Shown one piece after another: positions 1 to 9,383 of a DNA stretch of 33,086 nt. The notes under the pieces were generated by a model, which saw nothing but the letters and a program-made list of their open reading frames with translations, was not told the DNA's origin and searched no databases. A program made the position numbers and the translations under genes. Source of the stretch: Mesobacillus boroniphilus JCM 21738. GTDB taxonomy: Bacteria > Bacillota > Bacilli > Bacillales > Cytobacillaceae. Where the stretch lies: assembly GCF_000517385.1 (NCBI RefSeq), contig NZ_BAUW01000045.1, forward strand, positions 1 to 33,086, written 5' to 3'. Every line of letters begins with the position of its first letter. Within the stretch, counting starts at the first letter, position 1.

Positions 1-122
1 GTTTACGCCCTTCTCTTTTTAAAAATTTTGTGTTTTTTTAGTATCAATCAAATGCGTATTATGAAGCAACAAGGGGGTTTAGGAACGTACGAAGTCACCG
101 GATAGTACATTAGCACACACAG
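1..122. other. unassigned left edge
   Basis: No convincing gene is visible here. The plus-strand frame that runs into the permease remnant is open only from about position 83 and has no start codon with a ribosome binding site. The stretch may be the intergenic region or deletion scar upstream of the broken ABC transporter genes. Confidence 0.4.
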
Positions 123-1152
123 ATGCAGGGTCTAAAGTAACGGGAAACCGTAAACCTGTCGAAGCAGCCCGAACGAAGGGTCTCAGCAGAAAAGCAAAAG
201 ACAATTTGGCAGGCTATTTATTCATCTCACCATGGATCATTGGGTTTCTCGGTTTGACCTTAGGTCCATTGCTCTTCAGTCTGGCTGCAAGTTTCACAGA
301 TTACAATATTACTTCAAAGATGAACTTAATTGATTTGGAAAACTATAAACGCATGTTCACGATGGATGATTTATTTCGCACTTCTCTTTTTAATACTATT
401 TATTACGTGATTTTCTCGGTTCCATTGACGACTGCGGGAGCTATTTTACTAGCCGTTCTGTTGAATCAAAAAATCAAAGGAATGAAGTTTTTCCGGACAA
501 TCTATTACCTGCCGGCTGTTTTATCCGGTGTGGCAGTATATTTTCTCTGGATGCAGCTTTTGAGTCCATCAACAGGGCTTGTCAACACGATGTTAGCCTG
601 GATTGGGATTGACGGTCCGGCATTGCTGTTTGATCCTGAATGGACAAAGCCGGCATTGCTAATGATGAAAATGTGGAGTGTAGGCGGCGGAATGCTTCTA
701 TACCTGGCAATCATGCAAGGGGTATCGCCTCAGAAGTATGAAGCAGCTAATATTGAAGGGGCCTCACCCTTGCAGAAGTTTTACCATATTACGCAGCCAA
801 TGATTTCACCCCGAATGAACTGGTCGAAGCTGCCGTCCTTGATGGTGCAGGCCACCTCCAAATATGGTGGCATATCATGCTCCCTTTGACAAAGCCCGCA
901 TTGATTACAGTAGCGATTTTTTCTTTTAACGGTGCATGGAATGACCTGTTAGGCCCATTGCTTTATATCAATGATAAAAGCAAGTACACGCTGCAGATTG
1001 GTCTGCAGACCTTTAAGGGTACGGTCCAGACACAATGGCATTACTTGATGGCAATGTCCGTGACAGTCCTATTGCCGATAATTTTGTAGTTTTTCTTCTT
1101 TCAGAAATATTTCATTGAAGGATCCAACCTCTCTTCAGGCACCAAAGGATAA
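123..1152 (+). pseudogene. fused remnant of two sugar ABC transporter permeases
   Basis: These are remains of two MalF/UgpA-type and MalG/UgpE-type inner-membrane permeases of a carbohydrate ABC importer. The first part (from about 206, reading AGYLFISPWIIGF) is a typical N-terminal half with several membrane segments up to its EAA loop (YEAANIEGASPLQKF), ending near 810. The sequence then jumps, in another frame, to the EAA loop of a second permease (ELVEAAVLDGAGHLQ) and continues to its C-terminus, which ends FIEGSNLSSGTKG and a TAA at 1150-1152. The second part is also cut by an in-frame TAG at 1087-1089 just before FFFFQKYFIEG. The true start is unclear: ATG at 123 would connect to the frame only if one T is missing near 130. 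The binding protein and ATPase are not in the window. An internal deletion, a frame change and a nonsense codon together make this a genuine pseudogene. Confidence 0.85.
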
Positions 1153-1162
1153 AAGAACACAG

Positions 1163-1198
1163 AAAAAAGGATGCTGAGACTAGCATCCTTTTTTTTGT
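1163..1198 (+). terminator. rho-independent terminator after permease remnant
   Basis: The stem GGATGCT/AGCATCC with a six-base loop is followed by a run of eight T. It sits about 10 bases after the remnant's final stop codon, so the ancestral operon ended here. Confidence 0.85.
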
Positions 1199-1200
1199 TG

Positions 1201-1374
1201 GTTAGGAAACTATAAAATTCATTTAGTTGTGGATAACTACATGTAGTATTCTTAATCTAGCTCCAGCGCCTAGCCCCTCAAGTCGCTTCGGTCCGCCCAA
1301 TGAAGTCAAAGAATGACTTCACTGGTCGCCCTCCAGCGCTTGTCGGGGCTGAACAAGGCGCTTGCGCTTTTTGT
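1201..1374 (+). repeat. dispersed intergenic palindromic repeat, copy 1
   Basis: The core at 1256-1374 begins TCTAGCTCCAGCGCCTAG and ends AACAAGGCGCTTGCGC. The ends are complementary (AGCGCC..AGCCCC with GGGGCT..GGCGCT), and an inner hairpin TGAAGTC/GACTTCA lies in the middle, so the whole unit can fold into one long stem. The left flank 1201-1255, including GTGGATAACTA and TTCTTAATC, aligns with the flank of the truncated copy at 12945. It has no open frame of its own. The family recurs at 8183-8372, 9384-9502 and 12945-13016. Confidence 0.85.
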
Positions 1375-1379
1375 TCTGC

Positions 1380-1616
1380 TTAATTCATGACTGGGCAGGT
1401 TGTGAGCCACACGCCTGATACGCAGGTTCTATAACCATTATGATAAACATACTTAGTACATTGCCAGCATAGATAACCTTCAGGATAAATTTCGGTTTTA
1501 CTTTGATAATCCTGGACGGGGCTGGCACTTCTGCTTTGATTTTGTGAAGAAGAGGCAATGACAGAACCAGAGAAAACGAGCAATAATACAAAAGTCAACA
1601 TGAATAGTTTTTGCAT
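1380..1616 (-). CDS. small secreted cysteine-containing protein, unknown
   Basis: This is a 78-residue protein of no recognised family. The start ATG is preceded by a GGGGGAT ribosome binding site. Residues 1-22 form a signal peptide (short basic start, hydrophobic core FMLTFVLLLVFSG, possible cleavage near VIASSS). The mature part is about 55 residues, with four Cys in a CWQC pair, then YRTC and TTCP near the C-terminus. This suggests two disulfides or a small metal knot in an extracellular or membrane-surface protein. It lies alone between the repeat at 1374 and the AT-rich gap at 1617-1780. No motif allows a function to be assigned. The signal peptide and good ribosome binding site make a real gene likely. 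Confidence 0.65.
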   Translation of the reverse strand: MQKLFMLTFVLLLVFSGSVIASSSQNQSRSASPVQDYQSKTEIYPEGYLCWQCTKYVYHNGYRTCVSGVWLTTCPVMN

Positions 1617-1780
1617 GATTCATCCCCCTTATTTTTAAAGAGCCATTGTAATAGTAAACCTTGTAAAAAATTTACTATTTATAATAAGGTACGGAAAGGG
1701 AGATTGAATTAGAATAGGACAAAGTGTTTATTCCCAAAAAGCCCACTTTCGAACTAGAACAAGTACTCGAATTTTCCCAA

Positions 1781-1806
1781 TAAAAAAGCCCGTTAAAAAT
1801 CGGGCT
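1781..1806 (-). terminator. terminator of the YkvA-like gene
   Basis: Read on the minus strand, the stem AGCCCG/CGGGCT with an eight-base loop is followed by six T. The stem overlaps the TAG stop of the gene at 1805. Confidence 0.8.
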
Positions 1807-2257
1807 AATTCGGGCTTTGCGTATCTTTTTCGAGGGGGATTTCTTCTATAATTGTATTGCTTGCTGGATGACTCTCCCTCCAAATGCGGAATCTTTCCAA
1901 GTCCCCACTGATTTGTTTTAGTACAAAACCGATTACGGCCGCGTCATCGACGAGCCCGAGCCCGATGAGGAAATCGGGAACCAAATCGATGGGAGACACG
2001 AAATAAATAATAGAAGCGATGATGGTTACTATGGATTTTGTAGGGATTGTTTGATATTCTCCTCGACGCCAGGCTCCAACTAAATCAAACAGCAGCTGCA
2101 GGTTGTCCCAAACTTCCGCAAGTGACCCTTTATGATCATCAGCCTTTTTGCCAGCATCCTTCAATAAAACATCATTTTGATCAGGTTTCTTTATATACTC
2201 TTTTGCCTTGGATTCAAACTTTCTATACCCTTCTTCGAGTTTCTTTGTGCCTAACAT
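1805..2257 (-). CDS. YkvA-family (DUF1232) membrane protein
   Basis: This is a 150-residue protein. The C-terminal half has the DUF1232 signature: a conserved membrane segment (TIIASIIYFVSPIDLVPDF) followed by GLVDDAAVIGFVL. The N-terminal third is charged and helical (many Lys and Glu). The family's biochemical role is not established. The frame also offers a GTG nine bases upstream (2266), but that codon abuts the AGGAAGGG ribosome binding site. The ATG at 2257 has the proper eight-base spacing, so I chose it. The gene is monocistronic with its own terminator and is divergent from treP. Confidence 0.85.
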   Translation of the reverse strand: MLGTKKLEEGYRKFESKAKEYIKKPDQNDVLLKDAGKKADDHKGSLAEVWDNLQLLFDLVGAWRRGEYQTIPTKSIVTIIASIIYFVSPIDLVPDFLIGLGLVDDAAVIGFVLKQISGDLERFRIWRESHPASNTIIEEIPLEKDTQSPN

Positions 2258-2425
2258 TCCAAACACCCTTCCTGCTAAAATTCCTTATCTCTTATTTTTA
2301 CCCTATCACAGCTTTTAACAAAACATCTCTAGCATCTGGAAACTTTTTACCCTGGCAGCCAGCGCAAGCAAAATCGCTGTTTGAAATCAGTTGTTTTGGG
2401 AATTTTAAAAGGTGATTAAAAGTAG

Positions 2426-2454
2426 TTGACTATTCATGTATATACAAGTAAAAT
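2426..2454 (+). promoter_or_regulatory. treP promoter
   Basis: The -35 TTGACT (2426-2431) and -10 TAAAAT (2449-2454) are separated by exactly 17 bases, a good sigma-A promoter. The first TreR box fills the spacer. Confidence 0.8.
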
Positions 2455-2482
2455 GGAAACGTAAACAACATGTATATACAAG
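2435..2482 (+). promoter_or_regulatory. two TreR operator boxes
   Basis: Two identical 14-bp sequences CATGTATATACAAG lie at 2435-2448 and 2469-2482, 34 bp apart. Each contains the palindromic core GTATATAC that characterises the operator of TreR, the GntR-family trehalose repressor of B. subtilis. One sits in the promoter spacer and the other just downstream of the start site, so bound TreR would block both polymerase binding and escape. Confidence 0.8.
2453..2468 (+). promoter_or_regulatory. cre site 1 (CcpA), full consensus match
   Basis: ATGGAAACGTAAACAA fits the catabolite-responsive-element consensus WTGNAARCGNWWWCAW at every position. It lies at the end of the -10 box, between the two TreR boxes. 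Confidence 0.8.
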
Positions 2483-2516
2483 TGTTTCAGATTAATAGAA
2501 ATCTTTTTTAAAATTA

Positions 2517-2532
2517 ATGAAAACGGTAACAG
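2517..2532 (+). promoter_or_regulatory. cre site 2 (CcpA), near consensus
   Basis: ATGAAAACGGTAACAG matches the cre consensus at all but the last position. It touches the ribosome binding site AGGAGGAG of treP, so it would act as a roadblock site. Confidence 0.65.
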
Positions 2533-2545
2533 GAGGAGAGTAATT

Positions 2546-3952
2546 ATGGATCGACAAGCAGTTGAACAAATTGTTGAAGCTGTTGGAGGCAAAGAAAACA
2601 TTGCCGCTGCCACCCACTGTGTCACAAGGCTGCGCTTTGCATTGAAGGATGAAGGAAAAGTGGATAAGGAAAAACTGGAGAATATTGATCTTGTAAAAGG
2701 ATCTTTTTCCGCAAATGGGCAATACCAGGTCGTTATTGGACAGGGACTTGTTGACAAGGTATACGCAGAAATGGTTGCGCTTACCGGAATTGGGGAAGCT
2801 TCCAAAGAAGAAATAAAAGATGCTGCAGCCCAAAATTTGAATCCCCTTCAAAGGGCAATCAAGACGCTGGCTGATATCTTCATTCCGATACTTCCAGCGA
2901 TTGTTACTGCTGGTTTGTTGATGGGGATCAATAATATCCTGACTGGCAAGGACATCTTCTTTGAAGGACAGGCATTTATTGACGTTTATACCGGCTGGGC
3001 CGATTTTGCCAGCATCATTAATTTAATTGCAAATACAGCCTTCGTATTCCTGCCAGGTTTGATTGGATGGAGTGCGGTAAATAAATTTGGCGGAAGCCCA
3101 CTTCTTGGTATTGTTCTGGGACTCATGCTTGTGCATCCGGATTTGTTGAACGCATGGGGTTACGGGGCAGCAAAAGAAATTCCTACATGGAATTTGTTTG
3201 GACTGACAGTTGAGAAAGTAGGCTATCAAGGTCAGGTATTGCCGGTATTGTTGGCGTCATATGTCCTCGCGAAAATGGAAATTTTCTTACGAAAGCGGAT
3301 TCCAGATGCGTTCCAGCTGTTGACCGTAGCACCAATAGCTTTATTGTTAACAGGTTTCCTATCTTTTATCTTGATCGGACCAATTACTTTTGCAATTGGG
3401 AACTTGATTACTGACGGTGTTGTCGGAATTTTTGATGCAGTGCCTGCTATTGGCGGATTAATCTATGGCGGCCTTTATGCACCGCTCGTTATCACAGGTA
3501 TGCACCATACATTCTTAGCGGTGGATCTGCAGTTGATCGGTACAATCGGCGGTACATTCTTATGGCCAATGGTCGCTTTATCCAATATCGCACAAGGTTC
3601 AGCAGCATTCGCAATGATGTTTGCAGAGAAGGACAATGAAAAACTGAAAGGTTTATCACTGACATCAGCCATTTCTGCTTGGCTTGGAATTACTGAACCG
3701 GCTATGTTCGGAGTAAACCTTAGATACAAATATCCGTTTATCGCTGCGATTATTGGTTCTGCAATTGCTGGTATTGTCATCACCCTCCGTGGGGTAATGG
3801 CACCATCCATTGGTGTTGGCGGCCTGCCGGCTTTCCTATCCATTTTCACCGAGTTTTGGGGTGTTTTCTTCATCGGGATGGGAATCGCGCTTGTCGTGCC
3901 ATTCGTACTGACATTCATTATGGCAAAAACAAGAAAGAAAAAAGAAGTGTAA
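2546..3952 (+). CDS. treP: PTS trehalose-specific EIIBC component
   Basis: This is a 468-residue membrane permease that imports trehalose and phosphorylates it to trehalose-6-phosphate using phosphate from the PTS chain. The N-terminal EIIB domain holds the phospho-accepting cysteine in THCVTRLRF (Cys25). The EIIC domain follows from about residue 105, with multiple membrane segments and the conserved substrate-site region VITGMHHTFLAVDLQ. Its length matches B. subtilis TreP. No EIIA domain is fused, as in B. subtilis, where a glucose-type EIIA serves. The ribosome binding site AGGAGGAG at 2531 sets the start. It is the first gene of the treP-treA operon, 43 bases before treA, under TreR and CcpA sites. 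The assignment rests on family resemblance plus the adjacent treA and operators. Confidence 0.93.
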   Translation: MDRQAVEQIVEAVGGKENIAAATHCVTRLRFALKDEGKVDKEKLENIDLVKGSFSANGQYQVVIGQGLVDKVYAEMVALTGIGEASKEEIKDAAAQNLNPLQRAIKTLADIFIPILPAIVTAGLLMGINNILTGKDIFFEGQAFIDVYTGWADFASIINLIANTAFVFLPGLIGWSAVNKFGGSPLLGIVLGLMLVHPDLLNAWGYGAAKEIPTWNLFGLTVEKVGYQGQVLPVLLASYVLAKMEIFLRKRIPDAFQLLTVAPIALLLTGFLSFILIGPITFAIGNLITDGVVGIFDAVPAIGGLIYGGLYAPLVITGMHHTFLAVDLQLIGTIGGTFLWPMVALSNIAQGSAAFAMMFAEKDNEKLKGLSLTSAISAWLGITEPAMFGVNLRYKYPFIAAIIGSAIAGIVITLRGVMAPSIGVGGLPAFLSIFTEFWGVFFIGMGIALVVPFVLTFIMAKTRKKKEV

Positions 3953-3962
3953 TCACAACTAG

Positions 3963-5679
<1,717 letters not shown>

Positions 5680-5680
5680 G

Positions 5681-5713
5681 AAAAAGTGGAGGCCCTCGGG
5701 TCTTCACTTTTTT
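5681..5713 (+). terminator. terminator of the tre operon
   Basis: A long stem AAAAAGTGGAGGCC / GGTCTTCACTTTTT with a short CTCG loop starts one base after the treA stop and ends in a T run. It closes the operon before any regulator gene. Confidence 0.85.
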
Positions 5714-5730
5714 ACTATATTTGTAAAAAG

Positions 5731-5842
5731 TAGTGATAATCAACGATATAGTAGTGATTAAGGCTTGAAACATTGTGATTGTGTTTTATTTCGTTATGAT
5801 TATACGGCTAAACGTAGTGATTATCGTTAAATTCGTCGATTA
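5731..5842 (+). repeat. degenerate 21-bp tandem repeat
   Basis: The heptamer TAGTGAT or a close variant recurs at 5731, 5752, 5773 (TTGTGAT), 5794 (TTATGAT) and 5815, each time exactly 21 bp apart. A weaker sixth unit starts at 5836. Between heptamers the units share only partial similarity (T-rich, often ending in CG). The block lies between the tre terminator and the yugN gene and contains no gene. The 21-bp period equals two DNA helical turns. Confidence 0.6.
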
Positions 5843-5945
5843 GAAGTCCTTTAATATTTTTATCAGTGTGCTGCTGGAGGTTTGATGATCTATTCGCGGT
5901 GGAAAAAGTTAATATACTAATCCATTACGAAATGAGGGTTGCACT

Positions 5946-6355
5946 ATGATTCCAATTCAATCTAATATAGACGGAAAAGAGCTCACTGTGGGTGAATTGA
6001 AGCAAAAGCTCGGGCCACTTGGCTTCAATGTCAATGGTCAATGGGAATATGACCATGCATATATTGATTACAAGATGAACGACGACCATGGTGACCGGCA
6101 GTATGTACGTATTCCCTTCAAGTCGACTGGTGGTCCATTGGATGATGATGGCACATTTGTCCAAATCGGGACGCCATTCCTGCTGGATCATCAATCAAGA
6201 CAGAAGTTGATGAGGAAGGGAATATCGGGGCATTGACCGGATCTTTCGACCAGTTTAAATCACCTGAAGACAAGGACGCTCCATTTCCTAAAGGACTGGT
6301 AGATGAAGGAAAGACACTGATCAGCAAGGCAGAGCAGGCCTTAGAAACGTTATAG
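5946..6355 (+). CDS. YugN-like family protein (apparent frameshift)
   Basis: This is a small cytosolic protein of the YugN-like family, whose function is not known. The start is ATG at 5946 (MIPIQSNIDGKEL). The first frame covers about 82 residues to PFLLDH, then is lost at 6191-6195, where CATCAATCAAG probably should read CATCAAATCAAG. After adding one A the protein continues IKTEVDEEGNIG ... AEQALETL to TAG at 6353-6355, giving about 136 residues, the usual size of the family. It is followed by its own terminator. The upstream region carries the 21-bp repeat and no clear promoter. The family assignment comes from overall resemblance and is less sure than the gene itself. Confidence 0.75.
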
Positions 6356-6361
6356 TAAAAC

Positions 6362-6396
6362 AAAAACAGCTTCCCAGTATCAGGAAGCTGTTTTTA
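6362..6396 (+). terminator. terminator of the YugN-like gene
   Basis: The stem AACAGCTTCC/GGAAGCTGTT with an eight-base loop is followed by T residues, seven bases after the stop. Confidence 0.85.
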
Positions 6397-6498
6397 TATA
6401 GATTTGGCCCAAATTTTCGATGTACTGATACGTCTACCTACTATGGAAAAAATGCTATACTGGTTAGCATAAGTTTTATTTCGGAGTGTGAAGATTGC

Positions 6499-7680
6499 AT
6501 GGTAAATAAATTATATTATCAAGATGCATACATGAAAAACTTCTCTGCAGACTGATTTCGCAAAAAAAAAGACGAATCTGGGAGGATTTACGCAATCCTT
6601 TCGCAGACAGCCTTTTATCCGACAGGCGGTGGCCAGCCTTTCGATACCGGGTTCTTGAATGGCGTTGAAGTAGTGGATGTTGAAGAGGTTAGCGGTGAGA
6701 TTCGCCATTACATAACAGAAGAATTACAGGAAGAAAATGGCATTGAAGGAGTGATTGACTGGGATCGCCGATTTGACCATATGCAGCAGCATGCTGGACA
6801 GCATATTCTATCCGCTTCGTTCGAGGATTTATATGGATATAAGACGGTCAGTTTCCATCTGGGTAAAGATACACTGACAATTGACTTGGAGACTGAAAAT
6901 CTTTCAGCAGATGAGGCTGCAAAGGTAGAGGAGCTAGCTAACCATGTCATTCTTGAAAATCGCCCGATCATTACTAAATGGGTTAATGAAGAGGTATCGA
7001 AGCAATACAGGCTCAGGAAAGAGCTGTCTGTTTCGGATAATATAAGACTTGTCATTATACCGGACTTTGACTGCAATGGCTGCGGCGGCACACATCCGAA
7101 CAGCACTGCCGAAGTCGGATCATTAAAAATCCTGGGATGGGAAAGGCAAAAGAAAATGGTGCGTGTTGAATTTGTATGTGGCAAAAGGGTGCTGAACAAG
7201 CTGAGCCAAAAGCATGAGGTCGTCAAGGAGCTCATAACCCTGCTCAATGCACCAGAACAAGATATGAGTTCTTCGGTAAAAAGACTTCTTGTTCAAAAGA
7301 AAGAACTTGAAAAAACAATTGAGGAACTGAAGGATCAAGTATTAAAATATGAAGCAAACGAGATTATTGAATCAGGAAAAAATGATATGGTCAGTCGCGT
7401 ATTTCATAACAGGAGCATTCAGGAACTTCAAAAGCTGGCCAGGCTGCTCGTTTCGATTGCTGAAGATAAGATATATTTGCTTGCGTCTGAAAATGAGGAA
7501 AAGCTGCAATTCGTTTTTGCAAAAGGTAAGAAAACAGAAGGCGACTTGAGGGGATTATCACAAAGGGCACTTTCCATAATTGATGGCAAGGGTGGAGGAA
7601 ACGATACTCTTGTACAAGGTGGGGGCAAATGGACCTCAGGTGAGGAATTTATCCAGAAGGTTACCGAATTTATCCAATAA
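6499..7680 (+). CDS. AlaX-type alanyl-tRNA editing protein (two compensating indels)
   Basis: This is a trans-editing deacylase that would remove wrongly attached amino acids (typically Ser) from tRNA-Ala. The parts are an N-terminal beta-barrel like the AlaRS linker (TAFYPTGGGQPFDTG, residues ~36-50), zinc/catalytic motifs HMQQHAGQHILS and CNGCGGTH, and a C-terminal coiled coil plus DHHA1-type domain ending GGGKWTSGEEFIQKV. It is the long AlaX form, about 393 residues. The start is ATG 6499 (MVNKLYYQDAYMKNF) behind CGGAG. A TGA at 6553-6555 interrupts the frame. It disappears if GACTG is read GACCTG and the nine-A run at 6562-6570 is shortened by one, giving Asp-Leu-Ile-Ser-Gln-Lys-Lys-Asp. 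The two changes cancel, so the gene downstream stays in frame. Taken alone, only the part from 6655 appears as an open frame. Confidence 0.85.
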
Positions 7681-7917
7681 TTTGTATGAAATATGAAAAA
7701 CTAAGACTATTACAAGGGAAAAAGTCCTAGTTCTTAAGTGGTGATTTCGTCGGAAATACTGGATATTTGATGTCTATTAATAAGCATAGTAAAAAAAGGA
7801 CCGCCTTTTAACCTAATTTTTACAGATTAATTGGGGATAAATGAAAGTTTTACCATTTAAAAATAGGTTTAACTCCCTCATAATGGAATTCAACCAGAGA
7901 AATAGGGGGGAATCAGA
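7681..7917 (+). other. gap without gene
   Basis: AT-rich region. A short stem AAAAGG/CCTTTT near 7794-7809 might be a weak terminator for the AlaX gene. No promoter for the next gene could be fixed with confidence. Confidence 0.3.
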
Positions 7918-8130
7918 ATGTTTGAAGTTGAAAGAGGATCTGTAGAAGAGGCAATCATGATCTTGCAAAATCTCGGTCTTAAAGTAAATGAATACGAGAA
8001 GACGAATACTATGATTCCAATAGAAAAATATAAAGAGCTATTGGAATTCACGATTGCTGTAGCAAGGAAAACGAATCAAGTTACTGTCACAATAGATGAA
8101 ATGATGGATGATATAGCAACGAAGATGTAA
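7918..8130 (+). CDS. small hypothetical cytosolic protein
   Basis: This is a 70-residue acidic protein, not recognised. ATG at 7918 is preceded by a strong AGGGGGG-type ribosome binding site, and a perfect terminator follows at 8142. The sequence looks mostly helical (EEAIMILQNLGL, then KYKELLEFTIAVARK) with a C-terminal acidic helix (IDEMMDDIATKM). There is no signal peptide, membrane segment or cysteine. The amphipathic pattern would fit a small protein-interaction partner, but that is inference. It stands alone, transcribed toward the repeat array at 8183. Confidence 0.65.
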   Translation: MFEVERGSVEEAIMILQNLGLKVNEYEKTNTMIPIEKYKELLEFTIAVARKTNQVTVTIDEMMDDIATKM

Positions 8131-8140
8131 CGAATAAGCA

Positions 8141-8175
8141 AGAGCAGCCAGATTAAACCTTTGGCTGCTCTTTTT
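8141..8175 (+). terminator. terminator after small hypothetical gene
   Basis: The nine-base stem GAGCAGCCA/TGGCTGCTC (8142-8150 and 8162-8170) is followed by five T. Confidence 0.88.
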
Positions 8176-8182
8176 GCTTGTA

Positions 8183-8246
8183 TGGATAATTACTACACAT
8201 AATTGTCAGCGCTTGTCGGGGCTGACCAAGGCGCATTCGCTTTTCT
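8183..8246 (+). repeat. dispersed repeat, internally deleted copy 2a
   Basis: From 8207 this holds only the right end of the family (CAGCGCTTGTCGGGGCTGAC to CGCTTTT), preceded by a degenerate form of the left flank (ATGGATAATTACTAC resembles GTGGATAACTAC of copy 1). It therefore looks like a copy whose middle was deleted. It abuts full copy 2b. Confidence 0.7.
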
Positions 8247-8372
8247 TTTGTCCAGCTCCAGCGCCTAGCCCCTCGAGTCGCTTCGGTCCGCCCAATGAAG
8301 TCACAAAACGACTTCACTGGTCGGCCCTCCAGCGCTTGTCGGGGCTGACCAAGGCGCATTCGCTTTTCTTTC
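8247..8372 (+). repeat. dispersed repeat, full copy 2b
   Basis: A complete unit running from GTCCAGCTCCAGCGCC to GGCGCATTCGCTTTTC, with the inner TGAAGTC/GACTTCA hairpin. Its right end is shared exactly with copy 2a, making a tandem arrangement. It lies immediately beyond the stop codon of the minus-strand gene at 8373 and may act as its transcript end. Confidence 0.85.
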
Positions 8373-9242
8373 TTATTGAGTTTTATCGATATATTCAAAT
8401 AGGAAGGATTGTCCGTTTCGGTAAAAGCGTGGATCGTAGACTCCTAATCTATCTCCATCGTTGACGATCACGACAAATGGTGACCATTCAGTCAGCGTCT
8501 TAGCTTCAGGTTTTTCAGAGAATAAAACATTGAGATCTGTATCCTCTGCGGATGTAAGTTCATATTGAAGCTTTCTGTCCGTGAATAGATTGTCCTGATA
8601 AATGTTAACATCACCTTCATTTTTGGCGATTACCGTAAATGTCCATGGAATGAAGCCGGCAGAAAGTGCAATCTGTTCATAATCGTCCTCATATTGATTA
8701 TAGAGTACCCAGCCCTGGACACTTTGGACAATGACATGCAGAGCAATAAAGACCCATGCAAGTTTAAAGTGGGATGGACTTTTTACCTTATTAAACTTTG
8801 ACGCAACAAATGCTGTTCCGAGAATCACCCAGAAAACGAAATCAATGATGGGAATTGTCCCGAATGTGATTCTAATATTGGAAAATGGTTCGAGGTAGCC
8901 AGTTCCCCAGGCGTTGAATAAATCCGCTGTATTATGGATGATTACCGCAAGCCAGCCTAGGAAAAATAGTTTTGCATCTTTCACTCTAAATAGAAGGAAT
9001 GATAGTAAAATAAATAAAGCGGCCCATAACGGCGTCAGGAAAATCGAGTGGGTAATGCCTCGATGCCACATCTGATAAAGACCTTCATTATCCCATAGTT
9101 GTGAAATGACATCGATGTCGGGGATCTGGCTTGCGCCGACCGCAGTGAGTAAATAAGCACGCTTTTGAGATTTTTCCATATGTTTTTTATCAACGGCGCC
9201 ATATAAGGCTAAACCGAAAAGTGTATGCGTAATTGAATCCAT
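8373..9242 (-). CDS. YdjM/YvsG-type membrane-bound metal-dependent hydrolase family protein
   Basis: This is a 289-residue membrane protein of the DUF457 / YdjM-like family, often annotated as metal-dependent hydrolase. Family features are the N-terminal MDSITHTLFGLALYGA, the Asp pair in SQIPDIDVI, the His motif in WHRGITHSIFLTPL, and HNTADLFNAWGT. These His and Asp residues are the presumed metal ligands. There are four or so membrane segments (AALFILLSFLLF, FFLGWLAVIIH, FVFWVILGTAFV, LAWVFIALHVIV), then a C-terminal extramembrane domain of about 110 residues. The start ATG follows AGGAGGTG. It is monocistronic and bordered on both sides by copies of the dispersed repeat. The substrate is unknown. 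Confidence 0.85.
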   Translation of the reverse strand: MDSITHTLFGLALYGAVDKKHMEKSQKRAYLLTAVGASQIPDIDVISQLWDNEGLYQMWHRGITHSIFLTPLWAALFILLSFLLFRVKDAKLFFLGWLAVIIHNTADLFNAWGTGYLEPFSNIRITFGTIPIIDFVFWVILGTAFVASKFNKVKSPSHFKLAWVFIALHVIVQSVQGWVLYNQYEDDYEQIALSAGFIPWTFTVIAKNEGDVNIYQDNLFTDRKLQYELTSAEDTDLNVLFSEKPEAKTLTEWSPFVVIVNDGDRLGVYDPRFYRNGQSFLFEYIDKTQ

Positions 9243-9383
9243 GCTGCACCTCCTGAAGTTATTATAAACGGTAAAAGAAAATATTTAAAAGTTCTGATAT
9301 GTATTTGCAGGATTGCAAACTTAACTATAGAAAGATAAGATTAAATTTATAGTAAAAAGAATAAATTTTTCAACTCAAGAATT

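Noticed and set aside
2047-2415. Plus-strand 122-codon frame over the YkvA-like gene
   Set aside because: It is antisense to a well-supported gene with family motif, ribosome binding site and terminator.
8153-8398. Open frame of 81 codons (minus) and 96 codons (plus) across 8153-8464
   Set aside because: They are translations of the palindromic repeat copies, with a repeated RLGQPRQAL peptide caused by the DNA repeat and no ribosome binding site.
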